From Nostoc sp. FACHB-110 (lineage in GTDB: Bacteria; Cyanobacteriota; Cyanobacteriia; Cyanobacteriales; Nostocaceae), in the NCBI RefSeq assembly GCF_014697425.1, contig NZ_JACJRU010000011.1, positions 62,001 to 126,000 of the forward strand: a DNA stretch of 64,000 nt, given 5' to 3'. The translations under genes and the position numbers were made by a program. The notes under the pieces were generated by a model. It was not told where the DNA came from. It did no database searches and saw only the letters and a list, made by a program, of their open reading frames with translations. Positions 1-7,694 of the stretch are shown here, in pieces. How positions within the stretch are numbered: position 1 is the first letter of the stretch; every line of letters starts with the position of its first letter.

Positions 1-1437
1 GCAGAAGGAGTTTGTTTGGTACGTGCTAGTGATGCCACAATTGTCTACGCTAATCCTAAATTTGAGCAGATGTTTGGCTATGGTTGTGGTGAACTTAACT
101 TTCAACACGTTTCAATTTTGAATTATGCAACTCAATCAATAAGTGCTGAAGATGTTAACCAAACTATTCGCTCTATGGTCTTCCAAAAAGGAGAAGCTAC
201 CTATGAAGTTCATAATGTTAAAAAAGATGGAACTCCATTTTGGTGTAGAGCGACGGCTTCTGTGTTTCAACATCCTGAATATGGTGATGTTTTGGTAGCC
301 GTTCATCAAGAAATCACCGAACGCAAACGCATAGAAGATGCTTTACGTCAAAGTGAAGAGAAATTTCGGCAACTGGCAGAAAACATCCAAGCAGTATTTT
401 GGATGACAAATATTCAAACTCAGCAAATTCTGTATATTAGTCCGGCTTTTGAAACCATCTGGCAAAGAAGTTGCCAAAGCATTTGTCAAAGCTTTTCAGC
501 TTGGTTAAATGCCATTCATCCTGACGATCGCCCGCTTGTTGATCTGGCATTTCAAGAACAAGTAAAAACAGGAAAATCAGATACCAAATATCGCATTATT
601 CGCCCTGACGGTTCCATTCGATGGATACGCGATCGCGCCTTCCCAATTAAAAATGAATTAGGGGAAATAGTGCGAGTTGCAGGGTTAGCAGAAGACATCA
701 CAGAACTACAAAAAGTAGAGCAAATTAAAACAGAATTTATTAGCATTGTCAGTCACGAACTCCGCACACCTTTAACAGCAATTCGAGCCGCTATGGGTTT
801 ATTAAAAACTGGTATTTACGACAAAAAACCAGATAAATTTAAACGCATGATTGAGATAGCCGCAATTGATAGCGATCGCTTGGTGCGCTTAGTCAACGAT
901 ATACTCGATTTAGAACGCTTAGAATCGGGTCGCGCTGTTTTAGAAAAAACTAATTGCAATGCAACTGACTTAATCGAGCAAGCAGTCGCAGGAGTGCAAG
1001 CACTTGCGAAGGAGCAAAATATTAAATTTGATGTTCGTCCCAGCAATGCTGACGTTTGGGCTGCTGCTGATGCAATTATCCAAACACTGACCAATCTCTT
1101 AGGAAATGCAATTAAATTTTCCCCTGCTGAGGCCATGATTACTGTGAGTGTGGAACAGCAGAAAGATTGGGTTTTATTTAAAATTAGCGACCAAGGGCGG
1201 GGTATTCCTAGTGATAAATTAGAAGCTATCTTTGGCAGGTTCCAGCAAATAGATGCAACAGATTCCCGCATTAAAGGTGGTACAGGGCTTGGCTTGGCTA
1301 TCTGTCGTAGTATTGTTGAGCAGCACGGTGGGCAAATTTGGGCAGAAAGTATTATTGGCGTAGGTAGCACATTTTTCTTCACTCTACCAAAAAGTCGCAC
1401 AAGCCCAGAAATCAGGGGAGAAAATAATGACCTATGA
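1..1437 (+). CDS. PAS-PAS sensor histidine kinase, 5' end missing
   Basis: The reading frame is open from base 1, so the N-terminus lies outside the window; the first in-frame start-like codon (TTG at 16) sits inside a PAS domain and is unlikely to be the true start. Visible order: PAS with PAC-type end (about residues 1-110 of the fragment), second PAS of the PAS_3 type with HPDDRP and RPDGSIRWIRDR (about 115-235), HisKA with phospho-acceptor in SHELRTPL (His about residue 252), then an HATPase with N box NLLGNAIKFSP, G1 DQGRGIP and G2 GGTGLGLAI. No transmembrane segment is visible, so this part is probably cytoplasmic. Its stop overlaps the start of the receiver gene at 1434 (ATGA), so the two are almost certainly co-translated partners. 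The signal is unknown. Confidence 0.93.
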   Translation, partial: AEGVCLVRASDATIVYANPKFEQMFGYGCGELNFQHVSILNYATQSISAEDVNQTIRSMVFQKGEATYEVHNVKKDGTPFWCRATASVFQHPEYGDVLVAVHQEITERKRIEDALRQSEEKFRQLAENIQAVFWMTNIQTQQILYISPAFETIWQRSCQSICQSFSAWLNAIHPDDRPLVDLAFQEQVKTGKSDTKYRIIRPDGSIRWIRDRAFPIKNELGEIVRVAGLAEDITELQKVEQIKTEFISIVSHELRTPLTAIRAAMGLLKTGIYDKKPDKFKRMIEIAAIDSDRLVRLVNDILDLERLESGRAVLEKTNCNATDLIEQAVAGVQALAKEQNIKFDVRPSNADVWAAADAIIQTLTNLLGNAIKFSPAEAMITVSVEQQKDWVLFKISDQGRGIPSDKLEAIFGRFQQIDATDSRIKGGTGLGLAICRSIVEQHGGQIWAESIIGVGSTFFFTLPKSRTSPEIRGENNDL

Positions 1438-1820
1438 CTAGAAAATTATTGATTGTCGATGATGAAGAACGCATCCGCGAATTAGTGCAAGCTTGTCTAG
1501 AAGATTTAGGTGGATGGAATACCCTAACTGCTGCATCTGGACAGGAAGGATTAAAAATTGCTCAGACAGAAACTCACATTGATGCCATTTTGCTAGATGT
1601 TTCTATGCCTAATATGGATGGCTTTGCTGTGTATGAGCAACTTCAATCTCATACCTCCACCCAATCCATCCCAGTGATTCTGCTCACCGCCAAAGTTTTA
1701 CCAAGCGATCGCCACCGTTTTTCTCAAATGGGAGTTGCTGGAGTCATTAGCAAGCCTTTTGAACCTACAAGTATTTCGGAAGAAGTAGCTGAAATAATGG
1801 GGTGGGCAGATGAAATGTAA
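1434..1820 (+). CDS. single-domain response regulator (receiver only)
   Basis: A 128-residue CheY-like receiver with no output domain. The acidic pair is in IVDDEE, the phospho-acceptor Asp in ILLDVSMPNMDG, the conserved Thr in LLTAK and the Lys in SKPFEP, so all catalytic positions are present. The ATG overlaps the TGA of the upstream kinase by 4 bases, a classic coupled kinase-regulator pair. With no DNA-binding domain it probably passes phosphate on or acts through protein contacts. It is clearly related to the degenerate receiver at 2274 (both carry a DL.GW motif after helix 1 and end in EIMGW or KVLGW), which points to an old local duplication. Confidence 0.93.
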   Translation: MTRKLLIVDDEERIRELVQACLEDLGGWNTLTAASGQEGLKIAQTETHIDAILLDVSMPNMDGFAVYEQLQSHTSTQSIPVILLTAKVLPSDRHRFSQMGVAGVISKPFEPTSISEEVAEIMGWADEM

Positions 1821-1894
1821 AGTTTTGTAAACAATCTTGATTCTTTATTAGTTCTTTATTTTTTTTATTTATAGTTCTTAATTGAAAGAGAACA

Positions 1895-2020
1895 GAAGTT
1901 GTCGAAATTTGCCGACAAGATTTAGCTGGTTGGGATGTAACGATTGCTGACTCTCTGTATTTAGCTGGCTGGGATGTAATAATTGCTGACTCTCGATTAA
2001 TCAGATTGCTCGTAGTCTAA
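1895..2020 (+). pseudogene. decayed fragment of a receiver gene with internal duplication
   Basis: Between the two receiver genes a short open stretch reads EVVEICRQDLAGWDVTIADS, then a second LAGWDVIIADS copy, then a stop at 2018. It matches the same region of the gene at 2274 (EVVELCLQDLAGWDVIIADS) at DNA and protein level. The repeated block (1922-1956 and 1961-1994) has a 39-base period, so the internal copy is in frame. It lacks a start, the phospho-acceptor and everything after, so it cannot make a receiver. It is best read as debris of a third tandem copy. The rest of 1821-2273 holds nothing I can identify. Confidence 0.75.
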
Positions 2021-2273
2021 CTTACTAATTTCTAGACTACGATGATTTATCTGTACTCCAGATGAAGAATGAAATTAGATTCTGCAATACTTTTTATGCA
2101 AAAGTAGCGATTTTAAAAACCGAAAAGCTGACTCGACAAAGAAAATATACTTGTCTAACATCCATGTTTCCTGTTTTCTGTTCACAGGCGATTAACTCAG
2201 CATAAAAAGTACGGTATAGTCTGAAATTACTACTTTACCATGAAGATTTTTCAATTTTCTGGAGCTTAATTAA

Positions 2274-2693
2274 ATGAATATTATCGAAGAGGTAAATATA
2301 ACAACCAAAACGATATTACTCATCGATAATGAAGTTAGAGTACGCGAAGTTGTCGAACTTTGCTTACAAGATTTAGCTGGTTGGGACGTAATCATTGCTG
2401 ACTCTCCATTAATTGGATTGCAACTATCTGCAATCAATAGTCCTGATGCGATTGTTATGGATTCATCAGGACATAACATAATTAATTTTCAGTTGATTAA
2501 TCAGATCAGAAGCAATCCAAAAACTCAAGCAACTCCGATAATTTTCTTCAGTGCAGAAGCCAAGTGGCTTGATTCGCATATTTTAGAAAAGTATCAAATT
2601 GTCGGTGTTATTCTTAAACCCTTTGACCCTATTTCACTTCCTACTCAAATTGCTAAAGTATTAGGCTGGAATTTGCCATCAATTAGTGATTAA
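2274..2693 (+). CDS. atypical receiver-domain protein
   Basis: 139 residues with a receiver fold pattern. The first acidic cluster is IDNE instead of DD. The Asp in IVMDSS is kept, but the usual MPxxDG that follows is replaced by GHNIIN. The switch residue region is FFSAEA and the Lys is kept in LKPFDP. The protein may therefore be unphosphorylated or use altered chemistry. A GGAG ribosome site lies about 12 bases upstream of the ATG. It is a diverged paralogue of the canonical receiver at 1434; no kinase is adjacent, so it might answer to the same kinase or act as a passive binding module. It is followed directly by a strong hairpin. Confidence 0.85.
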   Translation: MNIIEEVNITTKTILLIDNEVRVREVVELCLQDLAGWDVIIADSPLIGLQLSAINSPDAIVMDSSGHNIINFQLINQIRSNPKTQATPIIFFSAEAKWLDSHILEKYQIVGVILKPFDPISLPTQIAKVLGWNLPSISD

Positions 2694-2737
2694 TATCGTG
2701 TCCGGTGTCATGATAAGTCTTCAACCGGACACGATAT
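2693..2737. terminator. 14-bp perfect hairpin between convergent genes
   Basis: ATATCGTGTCCGGT at 2693-2706 is perfectly complemented at 2724-2737, with a 17-base loop, immediately after the stop of the receiver gene and facing the convergent dioxygenase gene. There is no long U tract on either side, so it may be a weak bidirectional terminator or an RNA-stabilising stem. Confidence 0.55.
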
Positions 2738-2768
2738 CTCACATTTGGGATGCTTCCAGTGCAAGCTT

Positions 2769-3632
2769 TTAAAAAGGACGGCTACCTGCGAGGCTAACTC
2801 GCTTCATTACGCGGCGTTCATTGGGGTCAAAAGCTTGACGGTAGTGTAAGGTAGCTTGATTGTCCCAGTAAACAATATCGCCGACAGACCATTTATGTTG
2901 GTAGTAAAACTGCGGTTGATTTAAATGTTCTCGCAACTGTTCGATGAGTTCTGCACCCTCTTCTGGTGCTAAACCGACAATTTCAACTTCTGTGGCGTAG
3001 TCCAAATAAAGAATTTTCTTCCCGCTTTCTGGGTGTGTTCTGACCAAAGGATGGGGGAACACAGGACTAATTAACGGAATATTGCGGTCAAGACGATATT
3101 TGGTTCTGGGTGCGGAGCGATCGCGTAAAAATGGATTGTAGGTAATTAACTGTAAATCTGCAATTCGGCGTTTAGTTGCTTCATCCAAAGTTTCATAAGC
3201 CAAATTCAAGTTTAACCAATAAGTATCACCACCTTGGCTTGGCACTTCCAAAGCATAAAGCAACGAACCAGCAGAAGGACGCGGAGTCCAATGGTGATCG
3301 GAATGGAAGGCTAATTCTCCCGTACCTGTATAACCACCATCAACATTAGAAACGTTAATGACTACTGGTGTGACACCTGGTTGAGAAGCCAACACAGGAA
3401 CGTCATCTGGGGGAACATATAAATCGCCAAAATAATAGGCAAAATTCACCAGTTGCTCATCAGTCAACTTTTGATTTTTGAAGATTAAAATGTGGCGATC
3501 GCGCAAAGTTTGTTTCAGTTGTAAAATTACTTCCGGTGCAACAGGTTGACTCGCATCCAACCCAGTTACTACTGCACCCAAAGGTGCATCAATTTGGGTA
3601 ATTTTTACTTCTGTTAACGTCAATGTTGGCAT
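2769..3632 (-). CDS. TauD/TfdA-family 2-oxoglutarate dioxygenase
   Basis: 287 residues, the usual TauD length. Iron ligands are visible as H110-x-D112 (AFHSDHHW) and the distal H263 (ATLHYRQAF), with R274 placed to bind 2-oxoglutarate. Family members hydroxylate taurine or other sulfonates next to the sulfonate, which then leaves as sulfite; other members act on non-sulfonates such as 2,4-D. The product should be cytoplasmic. It is the last gene of a minus-strand run, 63 bases after a sulfonate-type binding protein, which supports an organosulfur role. Substrate cannot be read from the sequence, so I do not assign tauD outright. Confidence 0.88.
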   Translation of the reverse strand: MPTLTLTEVKITQIDAPLGAVVTGLDASQPVAPEVILQLKQTLRDRHILIFKNQKLTDEQLVNFAYYFGDLYVPPDDVPVLASQPGVTPVVINVSNVDGGYTGTGELAFHSDHHWTPRPSAGSLLYALEVPSQGGDTYWLNLNLAYETLDEATKRRIADLQLITYNPFLRDRSAPRTKYRLDRNIPLISPVFPHPLVRTHPESGKKILYLDYATEVEIVGLAPEEGAELIEQLREHLNQPQFYYQHKWSVGDIVYWDNQATLHYRQAFDPNERRVMKRVSLAGSRPF

Positions 3633-3695
3633 AATTTCTCCTCACGGTTGCACGAAAAATTTCTACAAAATTCCCCACTCCCTACTCCCTATTTC

Positions 3696-4793
3696 TCACT
3701 TTTTCGCCAACACATCCGCCGGAGTGATTTTGGCATATTCTTCAGGAGTTAAAAATCCTTCTCTCACATTTACTTTTTTTGGTATTTGACCTAATGTAAA
3801 CCATTTATCTGCAACTTCTTGCTGTTTAGCAATTACTTGTTCGGTAATTGGTTTCAAGCCATAGTCATACTTCTCGTGCATAATTTCTAGGGTAGGCTCA
3901 TCAAGCTGAGTCACTGGAGCTAATAATTTTGCTACTTCTGCACGATGCTCCTTAGTCCAAATTTCTGCTTTTTCTAGCTCCTCAAAAAATACTTTGATGA
4001 CATCGGGATGCTTTTGATAAAAATCTCTTGTAGTTGAGTAAAAATTACCTGTATCGCGTAAACTTCCCCCATCTAAAAGTACGCGACCAACTTTCTTTTG
4101 TACTGCTCTAGTTACAAATGGTTCCCAAATAAACCAGCCATCTACTTTGCCTTGGCTAAATGCTACGTTAGCATCTGGTGGAGGTAAAAATACAGACTGT
4201 ACATCACTTAATTTTAATCCACCTGATTCTAAGGCTTTAACTAAAAGATAGTGACCAATTGATGCTTTTTGAAAAGCAACTTTTTTACCTTTTAAGTCAG
4301 CAATAGATTTCACAGGAGAGTTACTAGGAACTAGCAGTGAGACAGCTTTACCACTAGGTTGCGTAGTAGCTAGATAGACAAGAGGTGTGCCTGCGGCTTG
4401 GGAAAATACTGGTGGTGATTCTGCGGTTGATGCAATATCAAGTCCACCCGCATTTAAAGCTTCTAATTGTTGTGGCCCCGCAGCAAATTCTGGCCATTCT
4501 ACTTTAAAACCGAGTGTTTCTAATCTTTTTTCTAAATTACCTTGTTTTTCTAAAACAGCTAGTGCTGAAAGTTGTTTTGAACGCACAATTCGCACCACTT
4601 GTTTTTCAGTATTAGTGTTAGTTGGTGCGGCATTATTTGGTGCGGCTGCTTGTGGTTGGTTATTGTTAGATGGTGCATTACAACTAAACAGAGTCGTTGA
4701 TAATGCCAAAGAATAACCGGCTACAAATAGTAGAGAACGACGGTTAATTTTGAGATGTTTCAGGAAGTTAAATTTTTCGGGTGAGATTGACAT
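3696..4793 (-). CDS. sulfonate/nitrate-type ABC substrate-binding lipoprotein
   Basis: 365 residues of the SsuA/TauA/NrtA-like family. The N-terminus has a positively charged segment with NRRS, a hydrophobic stretch and a lipobox TLFSC (Cys38), followed by an Asn/Ala/Pro/Thr-rich linker, so it should be a periplasm-facing lipoprotein. Family features include LEALNAGGLDIA, LKGKKVAFQKAS and the conserved WEPF. It would deliver an aliphatic sulfonate or a similar anion to a permease. No permease or ATPase is adjacent on this strand; the likely partners are ssuC and ssuB at 16.4-18.3 kb. A hairpin of a repeated type lies 38-62 bases upstream of its ATG. Confidence 0.9.
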   Translation of the reverse strand: MSISPEKFNFLKHLKINRRSLLFVAGYSLALSTTLFSCNAPSNNNQPQAAAPNNAAPTNTNTEKQVVRIVRSKQLSALAVLEKQGNLEKRLETLGFKVEWPEFAAGPQQLEALNAGGLDIASTAESPPVFSQAAGTPLVYLATTQPSGKAVSLLVPSNSPVKSIADLKGKKVAFQKASIGHYLLVKALESGGLKLSDVQSVFLPPPDANVAFSQGKVDGWFIWEPFVTRAVQKKVGRVLLDGGSLRDTGNFYSTTRDFYQKHPDVIKVFFEELEKAEIWTKEHRAEVAKLLAPVTQLDEPTLEIMHEKYDYGLKPITEQVIAKQQEVADKWFTLGQIPKKVNVREGFLTPEEYAKITPADVLAKK

Positions 4794-4830
4794 AGTTTGC
4801 TGAGTAATGCCTGGATAAAAATTAAGAAAT

Positions 4831-4855
4831 AGGGTGGATATTAATTACCCACCCT
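4831..4855 (-). repeat. GGGTGG hairpin, copy 1
   Basis: AGGGTGG (4831-4837) pairs with CCACCCT (4849-4855) around an AT-rich loop, 38-62 bases upstream of the binding-protein ATG. A near-copy occurs at 5845-5872 in the same position relative to the next gene. Either a short interspersed palindrome or a shared leader/terminator hairpin. Confidence 0.6.
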
Positions 4856-4990
4856 GTATTGACTCGATGAGGGACTGAAAACTCAATCAACTGTTAGGAG
4901 GCAACTTTTAAAAACCTATATTCTAGAAGGTTGTAGATTAATCAAAATCTATTACATCAACCCTCTTTTTAACTTGAAAATTTTGCTTGG

Positions 4991-5815
4991 TTAATGCTTC
5001 CAAACTACATGAATATTAGCTGTAATTTCTTCTGTAAATTCTCCAGAAGGTTCAACTGCTAATAATGTCTCTTGCAAATCAGCTTCAAATGCTGGCGCAT
5101 TATCACCAAAGAAAATTTTTAAGGCAAAAGCTGTTGTGTATAAATAGCCAAGGTAACTAGAGACTGTCCAAGTTTTTTGAAATGGAACTTCAAACACTTC
5201 TTGACGAGCAAAAGCAGAATTAGCAATTACCACTTCATGGGGAGGATCTACTGGTTTACGAACACCTTGTCCTCTTTGTCCAGTCCGACGTTCTTCACCT
5301 AACCATTTTTTGACAACACTAATAGCGGCTTGTTTCCAAGGAAGATTACTTGACCAAGGATTTTCGTTAGTATTAATTAGGGCTATGCCACCATCATCAG
5401 CAAGTAGCTCATAAAGTTTTTCTAATACTAATTCTCGCTCCATCCAATGAAAAGCTCTACCGATGGTAACTAAATTAAATATTCCTAAACTAGAGTCAAT
5501 AAGTTCTGCGCCTTTTTCTATCCAAGTAATATTATTTGCCCCCTCTGATGCTGCTTGACGTTGCGCTTCTTGCAACATTTCTGAAGAGGGATCTATCGCA
5601 ATTACTTCGGTAAATTGAGTCCGCAAAGGAATAGCAATTAATCCTGGGCCACAACCTAAATCTAAAAGTCTGCCTTGACCGTTAAGCTTAAATATTTCTG
5701 TTAATTTAGCAAATAACTCAGGTGGATATTTAGTTCTGTACTGAGCGTAACCTTCCGCAGCACCTTCAAATAAGGTTGGGTCATAATTAGGAAGGGTTTT
5801 TAATGCTTGTACCAT
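4991..5815 (-). CDS. class I SAM-dependent methyltransferase
   Basis: About 274 residues. The SAM-binding motif I is LLDLGCGPGLIAIPL, followed by AIDPSSEML (motif post I, acidic end of strand 2) and a GRAFHWM segment typical of Methyltransf_11-like enzymes. I place the start at 5815 (MVQALKTLPNYD): AAGGAA lies at a good distance upstream, whereas the longer version from 5869 begins inside a repeated hairpin and adds an unconserved 18-residue tail. Substrate unknown. It sits between an amidohydrolase gene and a sulfonate binding-protein gene on the same strand, so a role with an organosulfur or organic-acid substrate is possible but only by context. Confidence 0.85.
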   Translation of the reverse strand: MVQALKTLPNYDPTLFEGAAEGYAQYRTKYPPELFAKLTEIFKLNGQGRLLDLGCGPGLIAIPLRTQFTEVIAIDPSSEMLQEAQRQAASEGANNITWIEKGAELIDSSLGIFNLVTIGRAFHWMERELVLEKLYELLADDGGIALINTNENPWSSNLPWKQAAISVVKKWLGEERRTGQRGQGVRKPVDPPHEVVIANSAFARQEVFEVPFQKTWTVSSYLGYLYTTAFALKIFFGDNAPAFEADLQETLLAVEPSGEFTEEITANIHVVWKH

Positions 5816-5844
5816 TATAAAATTTCCTTTTAAGTTAGGAAAAT

Positions 5845-5872
5845 AGGATGGACATTTAATTATGCCCACCCT
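5845..5872 (-). repeat. GGGTGG hairpin, copy 2
   Basis: AGGATGG (5845-5851) faces CCACCCT (5866-5872) with an AT-rich loop, 30-57 bases upstream of the methyltransferase ATG at 5815. It resembles the element at 4831-4855 in stem, loop (ATTAATTA-like) and position. Confidence 0.55.
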
Positions 5873-5907
5873 AGAGTTAACGAGTAGACAACTGTATTGA
5901 AGTGTGA

Positions 5908-6046
5908 AGTCTGAAGTATGAAGTGGGAAATTTTTATCCTTCAGACTTTTACTTCTTAATCATGATTTTTTTGACATGATCAATTGCAGAAAACCTGATT
6001 TATGAAGTTGTATTGATTTCAGAATTCTTACTTCATACTTCAGACT
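5908..6046. repeat. inverted copies of a TGAAGT-rich repeat
   Basis: AGTCTGAAGTATGAAGT at 5908-5924 is repeated in inverted orientation at 6030-6046. The second copy encodes the C-terminal SEV and stop of the amidohydrolase. Such GAAGT-type simple repeats are common between genes in heterocystous cyanobacteria. Confidence 0.6.
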
Positions 6047-7517
6047 TTTGCAAATATTTTTCTGCATCTTTTTCAACTGCTGTACCTTTGAAAAAGTCGC
6101 GGTTGAGGCTGGTGTACAACTCTAAAGGATGGATGGAGAGGAAATAACGTAAATCTTCTTCAGTGATGATTTCCTGCTCTACCATTGCGTAAGCATTGGC
6201 AACAACAGCAGTAATATCCGGCACATCCCAGTGACCAGCATCGGAACCTAAGAAAGCTTTGACTCGATTGCCAAAAGGTAAGGCTGCTCGGTTAAATGCC
6301 TGTGATACACGGGTATCATCAGATTCTGTGCCGAAGTAGAAGTGATTCAAGAAGCGATCGCGCACATCTTCTGGTTTCTCAATTCCAGCTAAGGCAAATT
6401 CATCTAGTTCACCTGGGTCTTCGGGAGCCAATAAGTGATGGTGGAATCCTAAACCATCGCCAATTTGATCCAACCGACCATGCACTAATTCGCCACCATA
6501 ACGCGCATAGTATTCGGTGAGGGCTTCTTTATCTACTAACCTGGGGTCATTCCCGCTTAACAAATGCTGTTTGTTGCGGGTTTCCCAATGCCAGATAATA
6601 TCGGCGTATAAACTAGCACCCCAAGCCGAACCACCTTCCATAAAGGCAAATTTCAAGGAGGGGAAGCGACGGGTAACACCACCAAAGAATAGGGATTTAC
6701 AGAGTGCTTCGGCGGCGATCGCAAAGTGGTTGATGTGATTATACTGGGCGTTAGTAACGGAGCGTTGAGTCGTCCAACCTTGGCTAGAAGCGTGCGTCGT
6801 TGGTATCACCTTTAATTCAACGCACTTCGCCCAAAATGGATCGTAATCATACTCACTATCCAAGCCAAAGTTATCAATCCAAACCACTTCATTCGCTACT
6901 TCCGGGCCATACTTCTCAAAAGCCGGAATCGGACGACGCACGTAACCAGGGATTTGAATTGTTTTCAGTCCCAAAACATTCACCGCATATTCCAATTCTT
7001 CAATCGCCTCTTGGGGCGTGTGCATTGGGATAGCTGCAATTGGGGTGATTCTATCAGCATAGGGACGGAAAATATCAGCGTGGTAAATGTTAATCGCCCG
7101 ACAAACAGCCCGACGCATTTCTTCATTGCCAATATTGGGAGCCATCGTCGCCAAGTTAGGATAGACGACAGCAAAATCTGTACCCGATTCTTGCAGCCGT
7201 TCGTGCAGTAACTTTGGCAAGCTGATAGTAGCTAGATTTAAAGTATTTTTGGTAGGACGACCCCACCAGTTAGGCCGATTGGTGCGATATGCAAAACGCT
7301 CTTCCCAGCTTTGCTTGTACCACTTAAAGCGGGAAGCCCCTGGTAAATGTTCTTTGAATCGTTCGGCAATCGCACTTCCACCAACTTGTTCTAAATAATC
7401 TAAGACTGCTGGTTCAAATTCCTGGGTATGGACATCGGTATCGATGACCGGATAACCCAGCTTTTCCCGAATCTGCGCTGACCTAGATTTTTGTGGACGT
7501 TCTAAGGCAATGGTCAT
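6033..7517 (-). CDS. amidohydrolase-family (Amidohydro_2) metal enzyme, paralogue A
   Basis: 494 residues, TIM-barrel metal-dependent hydrolase superfamily, of the branch that includes ACMS decarboxylase and resorcylate decarboxylases. Candidate metal ligands are D28/H30 in IDTDVH, H242 in PTTHAS and D426 in FLGSDAGHWD. The family carries out non-oxidative decarboxylation or hydrolysis of carboxylated ring or acyclic substrates in the cytoplasm. It is highly similar along its whole length to the next upstream gene (7695-9179), so the pair arose by tandem duplication. The last codons (SEV) and stop fall inside a repeat that recurs inverted at 5908-5924. Located within sulfonate genes; the true substrate is unknown. 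Confidence 0.85.
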   Translation of the reverse strand: MTIALERPQKSRSAQIREKLGYPVIDTDVHTQEFEPAVLDYLEQVGGSAIAERFKEHLPGASRFKWYKQSWEERFAYRTNRPNWWGRPTKNTLNLATISLPKLLHERLQESGTDFAVVYPNLATMAPNIGNEEMRRAVCRAINIYHADIFRPYADRITPIAAIPMHTPQEAIEELEYAVNVLGLKTIQIPGYVRRPIPAFEKYGPEVANEVVWIDNFGLDSEYDYDPFWAKCVELKVIPTTHASSQGWTTQRSVTNAQYNHINHFAIAAEALCKSLFFGGVTRRFPSLKFAFMEGGSAWGASLYADIIWHWETRNKQHLLSGNDPRLVDKEALTEYYARYGGELVHGRLDQIGDGLGFHHHLLAPEDPGELDEFALAGIEKPEDVRDRFLNHFYFGTESDDTRVSQAFNRAALPFGNRVKAFLGSDAGHWDVPDITAVVANAYAMVEQEIITEEDLRYFLSIHPLELYTSLNRDFFKGTAVEKDAEKYLQKSEV

Positions 7518-7542
7518 GATGGTTTACCTTAATTTAATTAAG

Positions 7543-7575
7543 AAGGCAGGAGGCAGAGGGCAGGAGGCAGGAGGT
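7543..7575. repeat. short tandem heptamer repeat (STRR type)
   Basis: Four consecutive heptamers of the form GGCAGGA/GGCAGAG lie between the two amidohydrolase genes. Short tandemly repeated repetitive heptamers are typical of heterocystous cyanobacteria. No function is known here. Confidence 0.7.
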
Positions 7576-7694
7576 ATGATTTATCTGTTAGGAAATTCAC
7601 GCAAACAACTTCTCAAACTCTTATAACTTCGCGCCCTACCCTGCGGGAAGCCGCTAACGCGTCTATGCGCCCTTTGCGGTTCGTTTCTTTTTCC

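Noticed and set aside
5816..5869. N-terminal extension of the methyltransferase (MGIIKCPSYF...)
   Set aside because: Encoded by a repeated hairpin; the ATG at 5815 has the proper ribosome site.
7543..7575. CRISPR leader or repeat at the GGCAGGA run
   Set aside because: Heptamers without spacers; a typical STRR simple repeat.
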